Shown here piece by piece: positions 56,014-64,000 of a DNA stretch of 64,000 bases (its first letter is position 1; the number at the start of each line of letters is the position of its first letter). The stretch is from positions 558,001 through 622,000 of the forward strand of contig JAMWFC010000114.1 in NCBI GenBank assembly GCA_027475525.1, given 5' to 3'. The notes beneath the pieces are model-generated. The model was given only the letters and a program-made list of their open reading frames with translations, had not been told where the DNA came from and made no database searches. The position numbers and the translations under genes were made by a program. The DNA comes from Macrolepiota albuminosa. Lineage: Eukaryota; Basidiomycota; Agaricomycetes; Agaricales; Agaricaceae.

Positions 56014-56694
56014 CTATTCCACAATGAGCTCACGCAGGTACTCAAGTTTATCCTGGGGAAGGCACACTTCCATCTCAACCGAGTTGAGTTCCAAGCTGAG
56101 AAACTCAATTGTTGTGCTTGGCCTGACAATCTTTGAGGGTTGGAACAAGAGGCCAAGGTGATTGCCGAGCGTGAGGGTCCAGTCCAGCGTGTCCTGGACC
56201 ATGGCACACGCTGTGGCTGGGGGAAAAATGCTCAAGAAGTTGTCCAAGTAGTGGCATATGCACGCTGGAATGTTGCGCTGCAGCACCCAGTGGAGAGATT
56301 TGGCAAACAAATTGAATATGTAGGGCGCTGAGCGAGCGTCAAACGCAAGAATGACATTGTGATACATGTGCCCCTGCCATTTGAAGCTGAGGAGCAGCCA
56401 GTCTTCTGTGCAGACTGGAATGTGTTGGAATGCTGACTCCAAGTCGAGCTTCAGCATTAGAGAGCCTGGGCCTGACACGACAAGGTCCTGGACGGCATGA
56501 TCAATTATATCGTAAGTTATGGAGGCTTCCTCATTTGGAATGCCATTGTTGACGGAGCTGCCCTGGGGCCATGACAGGTGGTGGATGCAGCGGACTTTTG
56601 AAGAGTATTTGTGGGTTACTGCCCCCACAGGGGATGTGCAAAAGACAGGGAACGGGGCGCACTCAAATGGCCCATGAGTCCGCCTGCTGGCCAC
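56014..56694 (-). pseudogene. Reverse transcriptase of the Ngaro-like element
   Basis: A 226-codon open stretch with DIRS/Ngaro-type RT blocks: VRCIHHLSWPQGSSVNNGI, LMLKLDLESAFQHIPV (catalytic Asp), LLSFKWQGHMYHNVILAFDA and ICHYLDNFLSIF. The usual Y-x-D-D is Y-L-D-N here, so the second catalytic Asp is Asn (one G-to-A change). Confidence 0.9.
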
Positions 56695-57109
56695 TTGTGC
56701 GGAGATATTGTTGGAGAGTGCCTAGATCATGTGGGGGTCGGACATAGCAGACTTAAGGTTGAAGCAGCGCTGGCTGGTAGTGCAACTGCCTATGAAACCA
56801 AGCTTAGCCCCAAAATGTATTATTTGGAAAAGAGTAGATACAAGTACGCAATCAGGGTAGTCTTATAAATAAAATTCCCATGCCTTATTATTGAGGGTGG
56901 AGACAACATAAGGGGGCGTGGTGTGTCAGGGAGGGGGGCATTGGCATGCAGGTCTGTGTTTGGACATGCAGGGAGAATGGGAATGTTAGGATCTAGGGGT
57001 AGCAGGAATTCAAAACTGAATGATGAGGTGCGTTTACTGGAAGGAAGGCCAGGGCAAGAGGGCTGAGTGTGCATGCAGCCTGTTGCCTGGCCTGCAGCCT
57101 AGTCTTTGT

Positions 57110-58031
57110 GTTGGTGCCTGCCATGATCCATTTTTCCACACGTGGCACAAGTATGGGGGCGACCCCAAGGACAAGGGGAGGTGGGGCACTTGCTGTCATT
57201 AAACTTCTGGCAAGCTTTGTTAGGGTTGGACGCTGCTCAGCTCAGGGCTGAGCCTTTCCTCTGTTTGGCTGGTGCGGCCTTGCAGTGGCTATGCACATGT
57301 TGGGACAAGAGGTCATTGTTGCGCTGACCCCACTGAGAGTAGTTGCCCACCACCATCTCAGCTTTGCGGCGATTGAAGAAGATGGAATGGTAGTTGTAGA
57401 CTGCTGACCATTCATACTCAGCAATCAGCTTTAGCAGGTGCACCGTGTACCTATAAAAAGTCCCCATAGCCGTGGCATTGTTTACGTGGAAAGACAAGAT
57501 GTTGAAGTAGGCCTAAAGGGGGATGAGGACGGAGAAAGGCATCCTGTATTCTTTTGCCACCTGGTGGCTAACCTCAAACTGATTTGTGGCACTGTTGAAG
57601 GTGTACGCCGTTTCCTTGTTGCGGTTTGTGGGGTCCAGCTTATGTAGGTCTGCTGCTTTGAACTTGTGCATGATGATTGCCATGATAACCGCCGCATCGA
57701 CATTGGGGAACTGAGTGCGGAGTGAGAGAGGCAGAGGGGACGCACCATTGGTACTGTTGCCCAGAATTGGGGGAACAAATGGCCCGCCTGCCAGGGTTGA
57801 CGGGGCCAGTGCTGGTTGTTGCAGGGCCATGGGCACACTGGACAAGGCCGAGATTGATGTCAGGAGTTTGGACATCATGGCGTGAAGCTGCATGTTTGAG
57901 GCTTGCAGGGCTGCAAACTCCTCCATTGATACTGCTGGTTCAGTGGACATTGCTGCAGGGGGAGGGTTGGGAGGTGGTGGTGTAGCGCAAGCAAAACATC
58001 CATCTGGGGCTCGAGCAAGCTGAGAAGGCAT
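57110..58031 (-). pseudogene. Gag-like ORF1 of the Ngaro-like element
   Basis: From ATG 58031 there is a Pro-rich N-terminus, a short coiled coil (EEFAALQASNMQLHAMMSKL), then SLRTQFPNVDAAVIMAIIMH and TAYTFNSATNQFEVSHQVAK. A TAG at 57513 (CAG plausible) separates the continuing frame AYFNILSFHVNN to WSAVYNYHSIFFNRRK. A Cys/His cluster CQKFNDSKCPTSPCPWGRP followed by HTCATCGKMDHGRH (57195-57110) is a zinc-knuckle-like nucleic-acid binder typical of this position. Confidence 0.8.
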
Positions 58032-58068
58032 GCACTAGGCATGGTTGAGCTGCTGGGTGAGACTACAT

Positions 58069-58379
58069 GACAAAGAAAATGTGTGATGTAATGTGGGCGT
58101 AGCCTATTCAATTGGGCACTGCGAGCGCAGTGTGAGTCAATGGCATTAATGTATATAATGGAGTGCTTACCTGCGAGTGCAGTGTGAGTCAACGAGTTCA
58201 TTGTGACTTGTGCTCACAGATTTATAGGTAGTGAAACAATGGAAGGAGAAGACAGTGAGTGTGATATTAGAGTGTGATATGAGTGTGATATGTAAAGGGA
58301 GAAAAGACAAAGGCGGCGACTTAAACTGGCCCAAATTAACCCCAGGCAACCCCTTCACTCCTACTTGCCTGAATCATTA
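58069..58379 (-). repeat. Split direct repeat A1 of the Ngaro-like element
   Basis: This is the element's 5' end on the coding strand. Its outer edge is at ATCATTA (58373-58379). Confidence 0.88.
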
Positions 58380-59233
58380 TAGCACATGAGTGCTGTGCAT
58401 GAAGACTTTCTTTCATGTCTTATTACTTCCTTGGTTACCATAATTTGCACACCGTTTACGCTATGGTCCTCTTTTTTGCCCCTGGAAGGTTCACTCCCTT
58501 CCAGGAACATTTCAATTGATGACGTTTGCGTTACTAGATACTAGACATTGCCTCTTCTGGACTGTATTTCTTGTCTACTTTTACAAAACAGACCCTGTCT
58601 ATTCTTTTTTGGAACAAATGGAAGTTTTGGTGTCTCAATGTCGTCATTTTATTGTAAGCTCCTCAGCAATCTATATGATGTTTAAGTCTCATCTATTATT
58701 TAGCAAAAAGTGTGAATTGAGTGTTTTTTCTTCTCTCTCTATTCTGGACCTATTCTTAGTCTCAATGTTTTGTGGTTGTCCTTGTCTCTCATTTCTATTC
58801 TCAACTTGTCTGCCCTAAATCTGAGGTGCTGTTTAAATATGGGTTGCTTGATTCCGCTTTTGTGTTCGCTTTCTTTTCTGACTCCCCTTTGCTCATTGTT
58901 CTATTACTCCATTTCTGAGCATGAGCATTCTCTTAGGCTCTGCTACTGTCCCTGCTATTTTCAATCACACCCTCAATCAGAGCACCGTTTCTTCCACCGT
59001 TCTCCATAGTCTGGGTCTTCTTTCTTTGTCTGAGCGACAGTCAGTTCTGCTTGTCACTTCGTACCATTCCTATACAGCATTCTCATGTCTTATCACTTTC
59101 TCTATTTCTGCTGATGATTTCCTTGTTACCCTTGGTATTGATTAGTTTGCGCAATATTGCAAAATATCTATTTGTATCAGTCAATACCTGCCCTCGCTCG
59201 ACTCTGTTTTCTTCCTTTCTCCTCTCTGTTTGA
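58380..59233. other. Pyrimidine-rich interval upstream of the Helitron gene
   Basis: Several hydrophobic plus-strand frames (58516-58818, 58770-59009) reflect T-rich composition. No supported gene. Confidence 0.5.
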
Positions 59234-62200
59234 ATGGTTCATCTTTTTTCTTTCTTTTTTCTTGACTTGTCTTCAGGTTGTAGCCTACCTGATCTGTGTT
59301 TGTCACCATCTCCACGTCAGGCTTCTGTTTCTCCTGAGCCCGTTTTTAACTGTTCTTTTGTATCAAAAACTATGAAAACACTATTCTCCAGTTTTGGGTC
59401 TTTTGCATATGTATTGTTATTGTTTAGTTTCAATCTGTTGCAGGAGATGCTTGCCCATCATGGTCTATTAAAACAAACAACTGTTACTGCTGCTCAATGT
59501 GTTTTAATTCACCATTTATTGAATAGCCTTTGTGCTGTGTCCTGTGGTCCAGATTGCTTGGGTCACATGGATTCGGAATTTCTGCATCACTTAAAACTTG
59601 ATTTATTAGAAACTGTTATCAGTTATGCTTGCAATGAAATGGCCCCTATAGCCGAAATTTGTATTTTATGTAAGGCATTGGGACTCGACCATCTTCCCAA
59701 CAGCTGTGCATTGCTCATCGATTTTTTGATAAAAGTTTCAGACTACACAAATAAACTGTTGCCCTCTTTTTTGACTACGTCCTGTCGGTTCTCCCACTTT
59801 GATGTGTTATGGATTGCTGCTGATCATGGCATATCTGCTGCCAGTGATAGTGTATTTGTTCTTGAGGTTGTTGTCAAACATACGTTACATGGTCTCTGTG
59901 TCTATTTCCAGAAAAATTCAGCATGTCTCTTGTTGTGTCAAGCAGTTTCTCCTGCTATTTCTAATATTATTCCTGCTGATCTGCAAATGTACATTGTTCA
60001 CAAATTAGGGTCACGTTTGACTACTAATTGTGCACACACTTTGCTCTCTGTTCTTGGAATCTCCTATCATATGAACAAACCTTTGTCTTCTTTACGAGAT
60101 ATACTTAAACAGCATTGTAATGTTGCGCAAGCACCACCTCAACCACAACTAATTCCCTCATCTGAATCTATTGCATCAAATGCTCATTTAGTCAACTCTA
60201 AGCAGGAATGGCCTCCGTTGGTGTTGCAGTCCTAAAAAGATTACTTGGCAAATTCATTTAAAATGGCAACATTGAGTGATGCTCTACGCTGTGCAGCATG
60301 TGCTGCGTGTAGAAGATACCTCCCAGTGAATTGTACTGTTATCTTTCCCTGCCAACAGTTAGATCTATCAAGTCTTCATTTTTTCTATTTCAACCTCTGT
60401 TTTGCCGACAAATGACCTGGTTTCTCAGGAAAATGATTACAATGATTCTTTAACAAAATATCCTTTGCCTGTTGTCAATGATATCAGGCATTGTTATGTG
60501 TGTTTATCTCCATTATTGCAAGAATCTAATGAAAATGTTTTACTGGATTGTGATAGAATCATTGAATGTCCTTCTAATAACTTAAGTCTACGTCTATGCA
60601 CTGCTTGTTCTAATTCTATGTGCAAATCATGTACTCCTAAATATGCTCTTGCCAATCAATTGTATTTGGGGAATATTCCTGATGTTCTGAGAGATTTGAC
60701 TCATATTGAAGAAACAATTATTAGTTTGAACAGAGCTAAAGCATAGATTGTTCAATTGCAAGAAAATGATGCTCATTGTAGTGTCCCTGGGAAGCAATTT
60801 GCTATTAAAGGCCATACTATTGTTTTTTCACAAGATTCCGATGTTGTTGCAACAATTTTGCCACCTTCAATTGATAAAATAGTAATACCCATTTGTGTAA
60901 TATTTATTGGACACAGAAAACCATCTGCTGATTGGTTGAAAACCTATGCCACACCTCTAATTGTCAGAGCTGATAAGATTTGAGCTGCTCTGAAATGGTT
61001 AAAGGCTAAGAATCTTTTATATGAGTCTGTGCACATTGATCATATGTGCATTGACTCTTTAAATGACACAGATTTTTTGCCGTTTAATGTGGAGCACATT
61101 GAGCCATCAGAAACGCAACAATTTTTTCAATCATGTTTTGATATTTCTGTTGACACCAATAACATGTCACATAATGCTTCAATGCCCATTCCATTTGAAA
61201 ACATTGTTGTTTCTAATGTTGACTGTAATGCTTCCAGTAATGAGCTTTGTGCAGCTGCTGTTGAGCATCTCATCCAGAAGCATGGAGCATATCTTCTGTA
61301 TCTCCATTGTTCTGAACCTGCCAGAGATATTTGTAATCTATTGCTTTTTTCAATGTTGTATTCTACTTTTTTTCCTTTTGATATAGGAGGATTGCAAGAT
61401 CCAAATAGGAAAGTTCCTCTGTTATTCAAAACTCATGTCTATTATTTGCTTGAACTTCATAACAGACGTTTTCAACTGCATCATTCATTCATATTCACTG
61501 CTTTCAACATTCTACAGCAACATGCTATTCTTCTGCAGACAAGTTTGAGAGTGAGACAAAGAGACTTCCCAACAATTGCCTCCCAATTCACAGCAATTGC
61601 TCCTGACATTGTTTACCATATTTCTGCTAGAATTGCAAAAGGAGAAAATATCTCTGCTCATACTATGGAAGAAAGACAAGTTCTTGCTTTAATGAAACAA
61701 GTCAATGTGATTACAAGGCATGTTTCCTACTCATCTAGTGCTCAGCATGCCATGAGGACTGAAATTTGTGGGTCGATAATGCATCTTGGTATGCCAAGTT
61801 TTTTTATCACAATTAATCTTGCAGATATATACAATCTTGTGGTCAAATTTCTTGCAGGGGCTGAAATTGATGTTGATGCACTCTTTCCTAATAATGTTCC
61901 TACATTTCGAGATCAAAGCTTCTTACTTGCACGTAATCCTGTGGCTGCAGTATAATTTTTTCATTTGTATATGAAAGCTTTTGTTGAATGCCTGTTAAAT
62001 TATACAACATCTGATTCTAATTCTGAAGATGGTATTTTTGGTCACACCACAGGTTACTATGGGTGTGATGAAGCCCAGGGACATGGATTTTTGCATAACT
62101 ATATGTTACTTTGGTTTGAAGGAGGCCTTAATCCAAATGAAATTAAAGAGTGCATATTGCAAGATGGTGAAGATAAACTGAAAAAAAAAATTATTGAGTT

Positions 62201-64000
62201 TTTGGATGACACCATTTCTTTGGCAGTACCTATGCCTCCTGAGCCAAAGCCTGACATTCTATCCAATCATATTCACTCTTGCAGTATTTGTGGACTAAAT
62301 GGAAAGGTTGAAGAAACTGATGACAATTTGGCTATGGACCTGCACAATGTAGTTTGATCTTGCCAAGTGCATAAATATAGACCAACTTGTTTCAAGTATA
62401 GCAAATTATCTAATAATAGGCACTGCAGATTTGATTTGGGAAAAGACAATGTTGATCTTTGTACCTTTTTTGACCCTAAAACAGATGAAATATATTTGCG
62501 TTATATTGATGGGATGGTTAAAAATTACAATGAAACAATTATTAAGTCTATGCAATGTAATATGGACATTAAATTTATTGGTTCTGGTGCTTCTGCAAAA
62601 GCCATTCTTCATTACATCACAGATCACATTACTAAATCCCAATTAAAGTTACATGTTGCATTTGCAGCTTTGAATTTTGCAATGAAGCAATTAGAAGATT
62701 TCAATGTGGCTTCTGATGACATTTAATTACATGGTAAAAAAATGTTACAAAAGTGTGCCCATGCAATGATATCTCATCAAGAATTGTCATCCCAGCAAGT
62801 CAGTAGTTTTCTGTTAGATTTTGATGAGAAAATTTCAAGTCATATATACCGCCAATTTTATTGGTTATTTTTTAAAAGATATATGGAATTCATTCGACCT
62901 AGCTCTGAATGTTATCAATGCAAAGATACTCCATCATGTGTTTCTATTTCAAGTTATTCAATAGAAGGTGCTCAGGATGAAAATATAAACATTTCTTCCT
63001 ATATTTCAGACATTGAAGATGAACTATATATGCCCAATGAAATGCAAGATGATGATGTATATCTAGAACATGATGACCACTATATTGTACATATAAAAAC
63101 CAATCTTATTGAAGACTATTGAATGAAGAGTATCGAACTGAGCTGCATTTGTCTTTGAGACTTTGTAGCACAAGTTAACAAAACTCGTATATATGAAAAA
63201 CGAGCACCATCTAGCAACATGAATGAGAACATTATTGAAATGGACTTTGATAATCATGAATGGGTCATCAAATCTGACAATCTGTTATCAGATACATCTA
63301 AAGCAAGGCCATTATTTCCATTGCTTAATTTACATCCTGATATCAAATCCCATTACCATGTCATTCATCATCTAGTCCAGCAATATGTTGTTGTTTCTAT
63401 TGGCCTTAGTATTCCATGCAGAGACAGAGATTTTTTCAAAGTTAGATACCATTGTCTAATGCTAGTATTCTTTGTACCATAGTGATCTAGTGATGATCTA
63501 ATCCAACCATCGAAAACATGGTCTGAAGCTTATAATCATCATTTGTTAACTGGAAATATATCAGCTAAAAACTTAAATACTATAGACAATATATAGATAT
63601 TACATGAATGTAAAGATAGTTGCAATAGTCATTGGGCAAACCGTCGAGCCTGAATCAAATCAAACTAAACATTCCAACAATAACATCTAATGAAGGACAT
63701 GTTGGTGACAATCTATATAATTATGATATTGATAGAGATAGAGATTTACTAACATATCATGATATGATTTAGAAAAATTGGTCTCTTCGAAATAATACTA
63801 ATGTCAAAGAAGTTTTTTCCTGCCTTTTCAATGCACAGAAAGGAGGGTTGTTCAATGAATCTGATAAATGTGCCATTTTAACACAAATGCCTACTTTTCT
63901 ACAACAACCTGAAGAACTTGTGGATGGCCCATTGTCACATGAAATGCATTGGCGCTTGGAATTTGATTATAGAAAAGAGCAATTAAGAAAATTAGCACAA
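59234..64000 (+). pseudogene. Helitron Rep-helicase gene, 5' part, runs past window end
   Basis: The N-terminal region (59234-60400; ends with the Cys block LRCAACAACRRYLP) is open but unrecognised. From 60402 one frame continues to about 63480: CYVCLSPLL, LCTACSNSMCKSC, then the Helitron N-terminal domain (HAMRTEICGSIMHLGMPSFF, ITINLADIYNLVVKFLAG, ARNPVAAV to FFHLYMKAFVECLL) and the Rep region GHTTGYYGCDEAQGHGF-LHNYMLLW. The HUH position reads H-N-Y, so the second metal-binding His appears lost. The Tyr pair region reads HYITDHITK; in related elements both positions are Tyr. In-frame stops at 60744, 60981, 61953, 62355, 62724 and 63120 are all one C-to-T from Gln or Arg codons. Fragments up to 64000 (CLFNAQKGGLFNESDKCAIL) continue toward the helicase, which lies outside. 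Confidence 0.85.

Larger units (their letters stand above)
53728..58379 (-). mobile_element. Ngaro-like tyrosine-recombinase retrotransposon
   Basis: Read on the minus strand, the layout is A1 (58379-58069), gag (58031-57110), RT (56694-56014), RNase H (56013-55392), tyrosine recombinase (55210-54433), B1 (54438-54266), A2 (54250-53992), B2 (53900-53728). A1/A2 and B1/B2 are direct repeats, giving the A1-ORFs-B1-A2-B2 split repeats that define Ngaro-type elements. There are no long terminal direct repeats and no target duplication. A 174-bp solo LTR interrupts it at 55218. All genes carry stops. Confidence 0.88.

Overview
The window is almost entirely transposable-element DNA from a filamentous fungus, most likely an Agaricomycete (Basidiomycota). 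The evidence is the mix of elements (chromodomain Ty3, other Ty3, Ty1/copia, Ngaro-type tyrosine-recombinase retroelement, Helitron) together with ~50-nt GTAAG...AG introns and several degenerate reading frames that resemble multicopy Agaricomycete families. No rRNA gene, canonical tRNA gene, CRISPR array or bacterial feature was seen. The only long intact reading frame resembling a host gene is an intronless Baeyer-Villiger monooxygenase at 50540-52243.

Positions 1-23.4 kb form a nested retrotransposon stack. A minus-strand copia element (7483 to about 23172+) is split by a minus-strand Ty3 element, here called C (11017-22609, two 928-bp LTRs). Its RNase H end abuts a 771-bp LTR, called B. 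LTR B is preceded by a polypurine tract and a broken antisense Zn2Cys6-like gene, and that gene is cut on its left by the 3' LTR of a plus-strand chromodomain Ty3 element, called A (1-5623). Element A carries a 3.9-kb sense reading frame after pol. That frame is interrupted by a 617-bp terminal-repeat retrotransposon in miniature (TRIM) whose LTRs contain a tRNA-like Pol III promoter.

Positions 23.4-49.2 kb are AT-rich and older. They hold a tyrosine-recombinase pseudogene, a minisatellite with two monomer lengths, a decayed large multicopy gene with a possible MULE-like transposase pattern, several unrecognised minus-strand pseudogenes, a third Zn2Cys6-like pseudogene, a 783-bp solo LTR of family B with a perfect 5-bp target duplication, a solo LTR of family A, and a deleted plus-strand copia.

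Positions 49.2-53.5 kb hold the monooxygenase between two inverted ~345-bp arms. Positions 53.7-58.4 kb are a Ngaro-like element with the diagnostic split direct repeats, carrying a 174-bp solo LTR. From about 59.2 kb to the window end lies the 5' part of a decayed Helitron Rep-helicase gene.

Three signals stand out. (1) Two different Ty3 families carry a Zn2Cys6-like gene on the antisense strand, with its start codon next to the 3' LTR. (2) The TRIM LTR carries matched A and B boxes, and its tRNA-like 3' end agrees with its own primer-binding site. (3) Four tandem duplications inside element C all have a period of exactly 77 bp, which looks like an assembly artefact. Decay is dominated by C-to-T/G-to-A changes at CpG: 9 of the 12 differences I counted between the C LTRs, and many TGA stops at likely CGA codons.
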